DNA from: Cupidesulfovibrio sp000226255
GTDB taxonomy: Bacteria; Desulfobacterota; Desulfovibrionia; Desulfovibrionales; Desulfovibrionaceae
Length of the DNA: 64,000 bases
Assembly (NCBI RefSeq): GCF_003402415.2
Contig: NZ_AP036014.1
Location: forward strand, 3,410,001 to 3,474,000
Direction: 5' to 3'
Shown here: piece by piece, positions 25,729 through 35,200 of the stretch
How positions within the stretch are numbered: position 1 is the stretch's first letter
Layout: every line of letters begins with the position of its first letter
The notes under the pieces: generated by a model
What the model saw: the letters and a program-made list of their open reading frames with translations, nothing else
The model's database searches: none
What the model was told of the DNA's origin: nothing
Program-made: the position numbers and the translations under genes

Positions 25729-26891
25729 ATCACCTTCATTCCTGCAATACCGGCGGCGCGCACGCCGACGCCGCACACCCCGCGAACCGGACCGACGCCG
25801 CCGCGCGCGCATGGGGTCTGCCCCTTGCCGCCCCCCGCTGGCTGCGCCGCCTGACCGACGCCTTCTGGCGCGGCGTGGACGCGCTGAACCCGCGCACCCG
25901 GCTGGCCATCGCGCTGTTCCTGGTGGTGGCCGCCCCCGCCGGGGTGCTGCTGCACCACCTGGAATCGCAGGGCCGCGCCGTGCTGCCCGCGGTGCCCGGC
26001 CTGCCCCGGGCGCTGCCCCTGGCCGTGTACGACGACATCATCCTGGCCGTGGCCCTGTACCTGGCCGGTGCGCTGGTGCTGTGCATTCCCGTGGCCGGGC
26101 TGGTCTGCCGCTTCGTGCTGCTGCGCGACATCCGCGAGATCAACGTGTTCTGCCTGGCCCTGCGCGAAGGCCGCCAGCCGCGCCCCCTGGCGCTGCCCAA
26201 CGAGCAGGAGGACGAGCACGAACTGCTGCGCCTGAAGCGCAACCTGGAATGGATGGCTCACCTGGTGGCCAGCCGCGAGCGGCACCTGATGGCCCGGCTG
26301 GAGGCCACGGACAGCCGCGCCAGGCACATGGAGGAACTGGCCGTGCGCGACCCGCTGACCGGCCTGTTCAACCGCCGCCACTTCGAGCGGCGCATGGCCG
26401 AGCTGACCGCCGAGGCCCGGCTGCGCCCGCCCTTCCATCTGATGCTGGTGGACTGCGACCGCTTCAAGGCCGTCAACGACACCCACGGCCACGCTGCGGG
26501 CGACGAACTGCTGCGCCTGCTGGGCGACGTCATCGCCGAGGCGGTGCGCGCGGGCACCGACACCCCCTGCCGCATCGGCGGCGACGAGTTCGGCATCCTG
26601 TTCGCCTGCCCGGACGAGAACGCCGTGCGCACCGTGGCCGAACGCATCCGCCACCGCTTCGCCCAGTGCCAGTCCCACGGCTGCACCCTGAGCATCGGCA
26701 TCGCCCGCTATCGCCCGCAAGGCGACGGCAACGCCGACGCCGCCTGCCAGTTGGCCCCGGTGACCGACGCGGGCAACGCCGCCTGCGCGGGCGAGGGCGC
26801 GCCCCTGGCCGTGCAGGCCATGGTGGCCCGCGCAGACGGCGCGGTGTACGCGGTGAAGCGGCGCGGGGGCAACGGCATCGCCGTTCGCTAG
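25725..26891 (+). CDS. Membrane diguanylate cyclase (GGDEF)
   Basis: 388 residues. Two membrane segments at about residues 60-80 and 105-130 flank a short periplasmic loop, followed by a HAMP-like linker and a GGDEF domain (~205-388). The active site is an intact GGDEF. The sequence before it reads GTDTPCRIGGDEF, and the inhibitory RxxD site is not in the usual place, so product inhibition may be absent. ATG 25725 overlaps the HD-GYP stop, so an enzyme that makes c-di-GMP is translationally coupled to one that degrades it. A Cys/Ala-rich insertion of about 35 residues interrupts the C-terminal part of the GGDEF fold (around ANADAACQLAPV). Confidence 0.9.
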   Translation: MNHLHSCNTGGAHADAAHPANRTDAAARAWGLPLAAPRWLRRLTDAFWRGVDALNPRTRLAIALFLVVAAPAGVLLHHLESQGRAVLPAVPGLPRALPLAVYDDIILAVALYLAGALVLCIPVAGLVCRFVLLRDIREINVFCLALREGRQPRPLALPNEQEDEHELLRLKRNLEWMAHLVASRERHLMARLEATDSRARHMEELAVRDPLTGLFNRRHFERRMAELTAEARLRPPFHLMLVDCDRFKAVNDTHGHAAGDELLRLLGDVIAEAVRAGTDTPCRIGGDEFGILFACPDENAVRTVAERIRHRFAQCQSHGCTLSIGIARYRPQGDGNADAACQLAPVTDAGNAACAGEGAPLAVQAMVARADGAVYAVKRRGGNGIAVR

Positions 26892-26944
26892 GGCGCGCGC
26901 ATTCCCGCCCGCGTGCGGCTCCACGCCTGCCTCCCTGGACGACG

Positions 26945-26978
26945 ACACCCCCGCCGATGCGCGCATCGGCGGGGGTGT
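26945..26978. terminator. Bidirectional intrinsic terminator
   Basis: A perfect 17+17 palindrome (ACACCCCCGCCGATGCG / its complement) followed by TTTCGTC on the plus strand. It lies between the converging diguanylate cyclase and RND pump genes and can serve both. Confidence 0.85.
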
Positions 26979-27032
26979 TTCGTCATGGGGCAAGGGCCAC
27001 TCGCGGCGGATACGGGAATGCCGCCGGGCGCG

Positions 27033-30000
27033 CTACGCCTGCGGTTGCGGCGCGCTCCGCTCGTTGCCCAGGGCGCGGCCCATCTTGCGCTGCAGCCAGC
27101 GGCTCAGCCTGTCCAGGTACATGTAGTACACCGGGGTGATGTACAGGGTCAGCAGCTGCGACACCATCAGGCCGCCCACCACGGCCAGGCCCAGCGGCCT
27201 GCGCTCCTCCGCCCCCGCGCCGAAGCCCACGGCGATGGGCAGTGCGCCCATGAGCGCGGCCATGGTGGTCATCATGATGGGCCGAAAACGCACCAGGCAC
27301 CCGTGGAAGATGGCGTCGGCCGGTTCGCGCCCCTCGTTGCGCTCCGACTCGATGGCGAAGTCGATCATCATGATGGCGTTCTTCTTCACGATGCCGATGA
27401 GCATGATGATGCCCACGAAGGCGTACAGGTTCAGGTCGTAGCCGAAGAACATCAGCGTGAGCAGCGCGCCCATGCCCGCCGAGGGCAGGCCGGAAAGGAT
27501 GGTCAGCGGGTGGATGAAGCTCTCGTACAGGATGCCGAGCACGATGTAGATGACGAACACCGCCAGGGCCAGCAGCACGGTCATGCCCTGCAGCGAACTC
27601 TGGAAGGCCTGCGCCGTGCCCTGGAACGACCCCACCACGTCGGCGGGCAGCAGGGGCGAAGCCACCTGCTCCACCTGGGCCACGCCTTCGCCCAGGGCCA
27701 CGCCGGGCCGCAGGTTGAACGACACAGTCACGGATGGCAACTGGCCGGAATGGTTCACCGACAACGGCCCCACCCCTTCGCTGAGGCTGGCCAGGGTGTC
27801 CAGCGGCACCAGCATGCCGGAATTGGCCCGCACGTACAAAAGCGGCAGCACCGAGGCATCGCGCTGGTATTCGGGCAGCAGTTCCAGCAGCACTCCATAG
27901 TCGTTGGTGGGCGCGTAGATGGTGGATACCTGCCGCGAACTGAAGCCCGACTGCAACGCCTCTTCGATGCGCTGGGCCGAAACCCCCAGGGCCGCCGCCT
28001 TGTCGCGGTGGATGGTCACGCGCACCTCGGGGTTTTTCAGTTGCAGGTCGCTGGTCACGTCCTGCAAGCCGGGCAGGGTGCGCATTTTTTCTTCAAGCAG
28101 CGGTGCCACCCGGTACAGTTCCTCGGTGTCCGGCCCCTGGATGGTGTACTGGTACAGGCTCTTGGTGGTGCGCCCGCCGATGTTGATGGACGGCGGGTTG
28201 GACACGAAGGCCTGGATGCCCGGCAGGGTGTTCAGTTTCGGGCGCAGCCGCTGGATGATCTGCTCCGGAGTTTCCTTGCGCTGGTGGCGGTCCTTCAGCA
28301 TGATGATCAGCCGCCCGGCGTTGCCGCCAAGGTTGGGCCCGCCAGCACCCACGATGGAAGTGAACGAGGCGATGGCCGGGTCCGCCGCCAGCACCCCATG
28401 CAGGGCGGTCTGGTTGCGCACCATGGCGTCGAACGAGATGGACTGGTCCGCCTCGGTGAAGCCGGAAAGCTGCCCCGTATCGCCGCTGGGCAGAAAGCCC
28501 TTGGGCATGACCACGAACAGCCACGCCGTCAGGCCCAGCACGCCCAGCGAGGCGAGAAAGGTGATGAAGTGGTGGCGGGTGGTGAAGCGCAGGCTGCGCT
28601 CGTAGATGTGCAGCAACCCGTCGAAGAACGCCTCCAGCGCGTTGTACACGCGGCCGTGGCGCTCCGCGCCGTGCGGCTTCAGAAAGCGGCTGCACAGCAT
28701 GGGCGTGAGCGACAGCGAGACCACGCCCGAAAGGCCGATGGCCACCATGATGACCACCGAGAATTCGCGGAACAGCCGCCCCACCACCCCGCCCATGAAC
28801 AGCACGGGAATGAACACCGCCGCCAGCGAGATGGTCATGGAAATGATGGTGAAGCCGATTTCCTTCGACCCGTCCAGGGCCGCCTGCATGACCGGCTTGC
28901 CCATTTCCTTGTGGCGCACGATGTTCTCGAGCATGACGATGGCGTCGTCCACTACGAAGCCCACGGCCAGCGTCAGGGCCATCAGTGACAGATTGTCCAG
29001 GCTGTGCCCGAACACGTACATCAGCGCAAAGGTGCCCACCACCGACATGGGCAGGGCCAGGCTGGGGATGACCGTGGCCGAAAGGCTGCGCAGGAACAGG
29101 AAGATCACCAGCACCACCAGGAACACGGTGAGCACCAGGGTGAACTTCACGTCGTCCACCGATTCGCGGATGGTCTGCGAGCGGTCGTACATCACGTTCA
29201 GCTGCACCGACGCGGGCAACTGCCGCTCGAACGAGGGCAAGATATCCTTCACCGCGTTGACCACGGCCACGGTGTTGGAGCCGGGCTGGCGTTGCACGGC
29301 CAGCACGATGCCGCGCGTGTCGTTGAACCAGGTGAACTGCTTGTCCTGCTCCACGCTGTCGATGACCCGGCCAAGCTCGCCCAGGCGCACCGGCGCGCCA
29401 TCGCGCCAGGCCACCACCATGGGCCGGTACGAGGCGGCGTCGAACAGCTGGCCGCTGGCCTGGATGTTGCGCGAGGTGTGGTCGCCCTGCAGGGTTCCGG
29501 TGGGCAGGTTGACGTTGGAATCGGCAATGGCCTTGGCCACCTCGTCAAGGCCAAGGCCGCGCGTGGCCAGGGCGCGCGGGTCCACCTGGGCGCGCACCGC
29601 GTACTTCTGCGAACCGTACACCTGCACCTGGGCCACCCCGGCCACCATGGAGATGCGCTGGGCCAGCATGGTGTCCGCGTATTCGTTCACCTGCGACAGG
29701 GGCAGGGTGGGCGAGGTGAGCGCGATGTACAGGATGGGCTGGTCGGCGGGGTTGACCTTGCGGAAGTAAGGCGGCGTGGTCATGTCGTCGGGCAGGCGGC
29801 GCTGCGCCTGCGAGATGGCCGACTGCACGTCCAGCGCGGCCGCGTCGATGTCGCGGTCGAGGGCGAACTGGATGGTGATGCGCGTGCGCCCCAGGGTGCT
29901 CGACGAGGTCATGGAGTCGATGCCCGCGATGGTGGCGAACTGGCGCTCCAGCGGGGTGGCCACGGCGCTGGCCATGGTTTCCGGGTCGGCCCCGGAAAGT

Positions 30001-30149
30001 TCCGCCGTAACCTGGATGGTGGGAAAGTCCACGTTGGGCAGGTCGCTCACCGGCAGGTTGCGGTAGCCCACCACCCCGAACAGGAACATGGCCAGCATGA
30101 CCAGGCAGGTGGTCACCGGCCTGCGGATGAAGAACGCCGCGATGTTCAC
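27033..30149 (-). CDS. RND efflux pump inner-membrane transporter (MdtB/AcrB type)
   Basis: 1038 residues, full length for the family. It exports drugs, bile-type or toxic compounds using the proton gradient, within a tripartite envelope complex. The N-terminus AAFFIRRPVTTCLVMLAM is typical. The proton-relay Asp pair is present in AVGFVVDDAIVMLENI (TM4), and the second-half equivalent is seen in YAFVGIIMLIGIVKKNAIMM. The closest-looking subgroup is MdtB/MdtC/MexB-like. It starts with GTG at 30149, overlapping the adaptor stop by four bases. No TolC-type channel gene is adjacent, so a shared outer-membrane channel is inferred. Confidence 0.92.
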   Translation of the reverse strand: MNIAAFFIRRPVTTCLVMLAMFLFGVVGYRNLPVSDLPNVDFPTIQVTAELSGADPETMASAVATPLERQFATIAGIDSMTSSSTLGRTRITIQFALDRDIDAAALDVQSAISQAQRRLPDDMTTPPYFRKVNPADQPILYIALTSPTLPLSQVNEYADTMLAQRISMVAGVAQVQVYGSQKYAVRAQVDPRALATRGLGLDEVAKAIADSNVNLPTGTLQGDHTSRNIQASGQLFDAASYRPMVVAWRDGAPVRLGELGRVIDSVEQDKQFTWFNDTRGIVLAVQRQPGSNTVAVVNAVKDILPSFERQLPASVQLNVMYDRSQTIRESVDDVKFTLVLTVFLVVLVIFLFLRSLSATVIPSLALPMSVVGTFALMYVFGHSLDNLSLMALTLAVGFVVDDAIVMLENIVRHKEMGKPVMQAALDGSKEIGFTIISMTISLAAVFIPVLFMGGVVGRLFREFSVVIMVAIGLSGVVSLSLTPMLCSRFLKPHGAERHGRVYNALEAFFDGLLHIYERSLRFTTRHHFITFLASLGVLGLTAWLFVVMPKGFLPSGDTGQLSGFTEADQSISFDAMVRNQTALHGVLAADPAIASFTSIVGAGGPNLGGNAGRLIIMLKDRHQRKETPEQIIQRLRPKLNTLPGIQAFVSNPPSINIGGRTTKSLYQYTIQGPDTEELYRVAPLLEEKMRTLPGLQDVTSDLQLKNPEVRVTIHRDKAAALGVSAQRIEEALQSGFSSRQVSTIYAPTNDYGVLLELLPEYQRDASVLPLLYVRANSGMLVPLDTLASLSEGVGPLSVNHSGQLPSVTVSFNLRPGVALGEGVAQVEQVASPLLPADVVGSFQGTAQAFQSSLQGMTVLLALAVFVIYIVLGILYESFIHPLTILSGLPSAGMGALLTLMFFGYDLNLYAFVGIIMLIGIVKKNAIMMIDFAIESERNEGREPADAIFHGCLVRFRPIMMTTMAALMGALPIAVGFGAGAEERRPLGLAVVGGLMVSQLLTLYITPVYYMYLDRLSRWLQRKMGRALGNERSAPQPQA

Positions 30150-31564
30150 TGGCGCGCCTCCGCCGGGGCCGCGCCCTTGCCGCCGGACTCGACCTTCTGG
30201 CCAGATTGCCCGGACGGGCCGGACTGGCCGGACGGGCCGGACTGGCCGGGCTGGCCGGACTGGCTGGCCGGGTCGCCGGGGGTGACGGGCTTGGCCGAGG
30301 CCGGAGCAGCGCCCGCCGGGGCCTTTTCCTCCACCAGCGCGCCGGGGGTCAGGCGCAGGTGGCCGTCCACCACCACCCGCTCGCCGGGGGCCACGCCCTC
30401 TTCCACCACCACGGAGCCGCCGTGGGAAAGCCCGGTGCGCACCTTGCGCAACTGCACCGTGTTGTCCTGTCCCACCACGTAGGCGAACAGCCCCTGGCTG
30501 CCGGTCTGCACCGCCTGCGAGGGCACCACCACCGCGCCGGGCAGCGCGCCCAGCTCCACGTACACGTCCACGAACTGGCCGGGCCAGAGCACCCGCGATT
30601 CGTTGGCGAAGGTGCCGCGCATGCGGATGGTGCCGGTGGCCGTGTTCACCGTGTTGTCCACGAAGGTCACCGCCCCGCGCGCGGAAACGGCCGTGCCTGT
30701 GCCGGGCCCGCCGTCGGCCTTGCCGCCGTCGCCCGTGCCGGGACCGGGCACCCGCGCCTCCACGGGCACGCCCCCGGCGGCCAGGCGCGCGCGGGCGGCG
30801 GCCAGGTGCATTTCCGGCAGGGCGAAGCCCACGTAGATGGGCTCTATCTGGTCGATGACCACCAGCACCGTATCCGCCCCGGCGCGCACCATGTTGCCCT
30901 GGTCCACCTTGACCTGCCCGGCGCGGCCCGACATGGGCGCGGTGATGGTGGTGTACGAAAGCTGCACCCTGGCCGTCTCCACCGTGGCCTCGTCGGCGCG
31001 CACCGTGGCCCGCAGCGAATCGGCCGTGGAGCGGTACTGGTCGAACTGTTCGCGGCTGATGTAGCCGTCGGCCACCAGCGCCTCGAAGCGACGCACGTCG
31101 TCGTCGGCCTTGGCCAGCAGCACGCGGTCGCGCTGCAGCTTGGCCTGGGCCTCGTTCAGCGCGGCCTCCAGCACCCGGCGGTCCACCGAGAACAGCAGGT
31201 CGCCCTTGCGCACGTCCTGCCCTTCCCGAAAGTGCACGCCCACGATCTGGCCGTCCACGCGCGACTTCACGGACACCGTGGCGTAGGGCTCCACGTTGCC
31301 CACGGTGCGCACCACCACGGGCAGATCGCGCCGCTCGGCCAGGGCCGTGGCCACGGGCACCGGGCGCTTCTGGGGCTTGGCCTTGGCGGCGTCATCGCCG
31401 CCGGAGCAGCCCGCCAGCACGGCCAGCAGGGCCAAGGCCAGCAGCGCGGACAGGGCGGGCAGAAGCCGTCGGACGCGGGGACGGGCGGACGGAAGGTTCC
31501 GGGCGGGCGCAAGGCCCCGGACGGACGGCGAGGGGGCGATGGGGGATCGGGTGGAGGTGTTCAT
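30146..31564 (-). CDS. RND pump periplasmic adaptor lipoprotein (MdtA/AcrA type)
   Basis: 472 residues. The N-terminal helix ends in the lipobox VLAGC (about residue 53). The adaptor follows with a lipoyl half (VKSRVDGQIVGVHFREGQDV), an alpha-hairpin with the typical ADDDVRRFEALVADGYISREQ, a second lipoyl part (ITAPMSGRAGQVKVDQG), a beta-barrel and a membrane-proximal domain. The C-terminal ~55 residues are a Ser/Gly/Gln/Pro tail (GQSGPSGQSGPSGQSGQ) encoded by in-frame 9-bp repeats at about 30205-30280. It overlaps the TetR gene upstream and the pump downstream by four bases each, making a coupled three-gene operon. Confidence 0.9.
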   Translation of the reverse strand: MNTSTRSPIAPSPSVRGLAPARNLPSARPRVRRLLPALSALLALALLAVLAGCSGGDDAAKAKPQKRPVPVATALAERRDLPVVVRTVGNVEPYATVSVKSRVDGQIVGVHFREGQDVRKGDLLFSVDRRVLEAALNEAQAKLQRDRVLLAKADDDVRRFEALVADGYISREQFDQYRSTADSLRATVRADEATVETARVQLSYTTITAPMSGRAGQVKVDQGNMVRAGADTVLVVIDQIEPIYVGFALPEMHLAAARARLAAGGVPVEARVPGPGTGDGGKADGGPGTGTAVSARGAVTFVDNTVNTATGTIRMRGTFANESRVLWPGQFVDVYVELGALPGAVVVPSQAVQTGSQGLFAYVVGQDNTVQLRKVRTGLSHGGSVVVEEGVAPGERVVVDGHLRLTPGALVEEKAPAGAAPASAKPVTPGDPASQSGQPGQSGPSGQSGPSGQSGQKVESGGKGAAPAEARQ

Positions 31565-32460
31565 GCGGGGTTCCGTTTGCGGCTGGGAGTGGGGGTGGCG
31601 GATGCGGCGCGCGACGCCGCTTCGTCGGGGGATTCCGGGTGTCCGTCGCGCAGGCGCGCCCGCAGGGCGGCTATGCCCGCCAGGGAGAAGGCGGTGATGT
31701 GGTCCTCCAGCTCGTCAAGGCTGGCGGCGTCGTACGAAATTTCAGGATACAGCAGCGGGATGACGTGCCGCGCGAAGTGGTGGTGCAGGCTCTGCCCCAC
31801 CACGCTGAGCGCGCACAGGGCCACGGCGCAGGTGCGCTCCGGCTCGTCCAGCAACTCGCGCACCGTTTCGGCCAGGTACCCGGCGCGCGCGCCGATGACC
31901 CGGCCCACGATGTCGCCGATGACGCCGGTGGGGTCGGTCATCTCGCGGATGAGCAGCCTGTTGTACCAGTCGGGCCGACGCGAACCGCGCGTGCGGTGCA
32001 ACTGCGAATGGATGAAGGCGCGCAATCGTGTTTCCGGGTCGGCAGGTTCGGCGGCGGCGCCGGGCGCCTCGCCGGGCGTGCCCGCTGGGGGCAGCGGCGG
32101 TTCCGGAAAGGGTTGCAGCAGCACCTCGCGGTACAGGCCCTGCTTGTCGCCGAAGTGGTATTTCACCAGGGCCACGTTGACGCCCGCCCGGCGGCAGATT
32201 TGGCGCAGCGAGGCGCGGTGGAAGCCCAGTTCGGCAAAGGTCTCGCCAGCGGCGGCCAGAATGCGCGCCCGGCTGTCCTGGCCGGTCGCATCGGCTGCGT
32301 TCCTGTCCGGGCTGGCCGTACCCGTACCAGCAGCACCCGGACCAGCCATGTCCGGACCGGCCATGCCCTGACGGGCAGGAGCGGCGGCGTTGTCGGCGGA
32401 CGCGGCCTGGGCGCGTTCGAGAGAGGCGGAGGGATGGAAGTCCGGCAAGGCGTCGTGCAT
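31561..32460 (-). CDS. TetR/AcrR-family repressor with CerR-type C-terminal domain
   Basis: About 299 residues from ATG 32460. The DNA-binding domain starts near residue 62 (SRARILAAAGETFAELGFH) with the recognition helix region LRQICRRAGVNVALVKYHF. The C-terminal ligand domain resembles the DUF1956/CerR group. The ~60-residue N-terminal extension is Ala/Gly/Pro-rich and contains AGPDMAGPGAAGTG, written in CCGGACC-like repeats. A shorter start at MAGPDM near residue 33 is possible; longer starts up to 32814 lack a ribosome site. First gene of the RND operon. The palindrome at 32579-32596 is the likely operator, implying autorepression. Confidence 0.87.
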   Translation of the reverse strand: MHDALPDFHPSASLERAQAASADNAAAPARQGMAGPDMAGPGAAGTGTASPDRNAADATGQDSRARILAAAGETFAELGFHRASLRQICRRAGVNVALVKYHFGDKQGLYREVLLQPFPEPPLPPAGTPGEAPGAAAEPADPETRLRAFIHSQLHRTRGSRRPDWYNRLLIREMTDPTGVIGDIVGRVIGARAGYLAETVRELLDEPERTCAVALCALSVVGQSLHHHFARHVIPLLYPEISYDAASLDELEDHITAFSLAGIAALRARLRDGHPESPDEAASRAASATPTPSRKRNPA

Positions 32461-32578
32461 GGGATGTCCGTAGGGCATGTGGGCGTGGCCAGGGCCGAGG
32501 CCGGGGCACGGGGGCAGGATGCGGCCCCGCGCTGGCGGGCCGCGCATCTCCGGTCCGCACCGGAGGGCGTTCGGCCTA

Positions 32579-32596
32579 CTTAAACGAGTGTTTAAG
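32579..32596. promoter_or_regulatory. Palindromic operator for the TetR repressor
   Basis: CTTAAAC-GAGT-GTTTAAG is a perfect 7+7 inverted repeat, about 120 bases upstream of the TetR start in a short AT-rich patch. Size and position suit a TetR-family operator overlapping the promoter of the pump operon. Confidence 0.7.
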
Positions 32597-33253
32597 AAAG
32601 TCAATAGCCCGTCAACGCTCTGTAATAAAAGCTCATCAGCACAACTCACGGCGCACCCCGCGCCGCCCTCGCGCTTGTACCCTTTCGCCACATGCTCGAA
32701 GGGCGCGCAGCCGCTCCGGAGCGGCGGCCCACCGCCTGCCGCCCGCGCCATATCCGCCCGCGCCAACGGATACACACGCCCCTCCCCCGCCGCGTCGGCG
32801 ACCAGCCCGGCCACTCAAAACGCCTCCCGCGCCAGGGTGCGGGAAACCGCCCCCTCGTTGCGCGCCCCATCTGCATGCCCGGACACATCCCGAATGCGCC
32901 CCTATCGCTCCCCTGATGCTCCCCTGTCGCACCCGCGGCATTGCCTTGATCCCGCGCCCGCCGCGACGCGGACGCACGTTCCGGCATGTTTGCCCGCGCA
33001 ACTCGCCATTCCATGCTCCCGCAAATAAAAGCAATGCTCACATGTGAGACATGCGCTAATTCCTACCTGCCAATTAGACTGTGCGACCAACCACCTGTAC
33101 TATTTTACAATTTCCTTGACGTTTCCAGGTTGGCGGGACATAGAATCCGTGCGGGAATCCAAGGGCCCATGCCTGTAGGGCATGCAATCCGTGAGCGGCG
33201 ACGTCCACCCGGAGGCGGCGCGGCTCTCCTTTGTCCTTTGTTACGAGGTGCGT
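32597..33253. other. Intergenic region with possible echA promoter
   Basis: About 650 bases without a supported gene; the overlapping open frames are short and lack ribosome sites. The right half becomes AT-richer from about 33020. TTGACG (33116-33121) and TAGAAT (33141-33146) are a possible sigma70 pair but with a long 19-base spacer. A small hairpin (CATGCC/GGCATG) at about 33170-33184 lies in the echA leader. Confidence 0.4.
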
Positions 33254-35200
33254 ATGCTGGACACCCTTGTCTTCGGAAGCGTCGTGTTTCCACTTTTAGC
33301 TGCCCTGGCGGTCTATTTCGTCAGGGGCGACGCCGCGCGCAGCATCATCGTCCCGGTATCGGTGGCGATAACCGCCGCGGCGGCGGTGGGACTGGCGGGT
33401 CTCGGCTCGTTTTCCTACTCGCCCCAAGCCATTCTTGGCATCAGCCTCAACGGCCTCATCACCGTTCTTGATTTCGCCCTTCTCGGGTTCATTTTCCTCA
33501 TCGCGCTGCGCATGGGGCACCTGCTTATCATGGGGCTGACGGTGCTGCAGGTGCTCGGCATGGTCTATCTGGACTTCTTCCTGATGGACCACGGGGCGCC
33601 GGTCACCGGCTTCTTCGCCGACAGCCTGTCGCTGACCATGGTGCTGATCATTTCCATCGTGGGGGGCCTCATCTGTTTCTACGGCCTCGGCTACATGAAG
33701 GAGCACGAGGAGCACCTGCACCTCGCCAAGAGCCGCCAGCCGCGGTTCTTCTTTTTCATGCTGCTCTTCCTGGGCGCCATGAACGGCCTGGTGCTGGCCA
33801 ACAATCTGTCGTGGATGTACTTCTTCTGGGAAGTGACCACCCTTTGCTCGTTCATGCTCATCGGGCATGACGGCACCGACGAGGCCAAGACCAACGCCAC
33901 CCGCGCCCTGTGGATGAACATGGCGGGCGGCGTCGCTTTCGTGGCCGCGCTCATGTTCCTGCAGAAGAGCACCGGCACCCTTTCGGTGCAGGACATCCTG
34001 GCCAAGTCGGCCGCCCCCGGCATGAAGACCGCGGCAATGCTGCTGCCCATGGCCTTCCTGTGCTTCGCGGGCTTCACCAAGGCCGCGCAGGTGCCCTTCC
34101 AGAGCTGGCTGTGCGGCGCCATGGTGGCTCCCACCCCGGTTTCCGCGCTGCTGCACTCCTCGACCATGGTCAAGGCGGGCGTGTACCTGGTCATCCGCAT
34201 GGCCCCTGCCTACCAGGGCACCATGCTTTCCGCCGCCATCGCCATCTTCGGGGCGTTCACCTTCATCACCACCTCCGCCCTGGCCGTAGGCCAGAGCAAC
34301 GGCAAGAAGGTGCTGGCCTACTCCACCATCGCCAACCTGGGCCTGATCATCGCCTGCGCGGGCATCAACACCTCGGCCGCCATCGCCGCCGCCGTGATGC
34401 TGATCATCTTCCACGCCATCTCCAAGGGCCTCCTGTTCCTGTGCGTGGGCGCCATCGAGCAGAAGATCGGCTCGCGCGACATCGAGGCCATGCGCGGCCT
34501 GTTCAAGGTGATGCCCCGCACCGCGGTGATCACCGTCATCGGCATCGTGACCATGATGCTGCCGCCCTTCGGCATGCTGCTGGCCAAGTGGATGGCGCTC
34601 GAATCGGCCGCCACCGCCACCGCCGCCATGCCCCCGCTGGTTATCATGCTGGCTCTGGGCAGCGCCCTGACGGTGCTGTTCTGGGCCCGCTGGGCCGGGG
34701 TGATGCTGGGCTCCACCATGCCGGGCGAAAACCCGCCCGCCGAACACCAGCCCTTCTCGGTGCGCCTGCCGCTCTTGCTGCTGGCCGCCGGGGCCGTGGG
34801 CCTCTCGCTGCTCTCGCCCTTCGTCTACAGCATGCTGGTGGCCCCGGCCACGGCCCTGTACGCCAAGGCTTCCGCCTACACCGTGACCATGGGCGTGTTC
34901 GAGAACAACGCCGGGGTGTTCGCGGTGTACCCGCTGTTCCTGCTGCTGGGCGTGGGCTTCATGTACGCCCTGCGCGCCGCGAAGAAGGTGGGTCCCGAAG
35001 CTGCCAGCCTGCCCTACATGGGCGGCGCGCAGAAGATGGTGGACGGCAAGATCGGCTTCAACGGCCCCATGAACGGGTTCGTGGAAGCCGCCGCGGGCAA
35101 CTACTACCTGGAAGCCCTGTTCGGTGAATCCAAACTCTCGAAGTCCATCAACGTGATCGCCATCGTGCTGCTTGCGGTCATGCTCGGGGGGGTGCTGTAA
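33254..35200 (+). CDS. echA: Ech hydrogenase subunit A (NuoL/antiporter-like)
   Basis: Ion-translocating membrane subunit of energy-converting [NiFe] hydrogenase. 648 residues with about 14-16 membrane segments. The Mrp/NuoL signature Lys and Glu residues lie in FFWEVTTLCSFMLIG and FTKAAQVPFQSWLCGAM, followed by APTPVSALLHSSTMVKAGVY. ATG 33254 follows ACGAGGTG; codons upstream (from 33182) have no ribosome site. The stop overlaps the echB start (TAATG). The gene order echABCDEF is the same as the operon described for M. barkeri and D. vulgaris-type sulfate reducers. Confidence 0.93.
   Translation: MLDTLVFGSVVFPLLAALAVYFVRGDAARSIIVPVSVAITAAAAVGLAGLGSFSYSPQAILGISLNGLITVLDFALLGFIFLIALRMGHLLIMGLTVLQVLGMVYLDFFLMDHGAPVTGFFADSLSLTMVLIISIVGGLICFYGLGYMKEHEEHLHLAKSRQPRFFFFMLLFLGAMNGLVLANNLSWMYFFWEVTTLCSFMLIGHDGTDEAKTNATRALWMNMAGGVAFVAALMFLQKSTGTLSVQDILAKSAAPGMKTAAMLLPMAFLCFAGFTKAAQVPFQSWLCGAMVAPTPVSALLHSSTMVKAGVYLVIRMAPAYQGTMLSAAIAIFGAFTFITTSALAVGQSNGKKVLAYSTIANLGLIIACAGINTSAAIAAAVMLIIFHAISKGLLFLCVGAIEQKIGSRDIEAMRGLFKVMPRTAVITVIGIVTMMLPPFGMLLAKWMALESAATATAAMPPLVIMLALGSALTVLFWARWAGVMLGSTMPGENPPAEHQPFSVRLPLLLLAAGAVGLSLLSPFVYSMLVAPATALYAKASAYTVTMGVFENNAGVFAVYPLFLLLGVGFMYALRAAKKVGPEAASLPYMGGAQKMVDGKIGFNGPMNGFVEAAAGNYYLEALFGESKLSKSINVIAIVLLAVMLGGVL

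Noticed and set aside
26983..28988. 691-codon plus-strand frame opposite the RND pump
   Set aside because: Antisense shadow; His/Gln/Arg-rich translation typical of reversed high-GC genes.
32636..33034. Small open frames in the gap before echA
   Set aside because: No ribosome site, low-complexity Arg/Gly-rich translations, overlapping alternatives on both strands.
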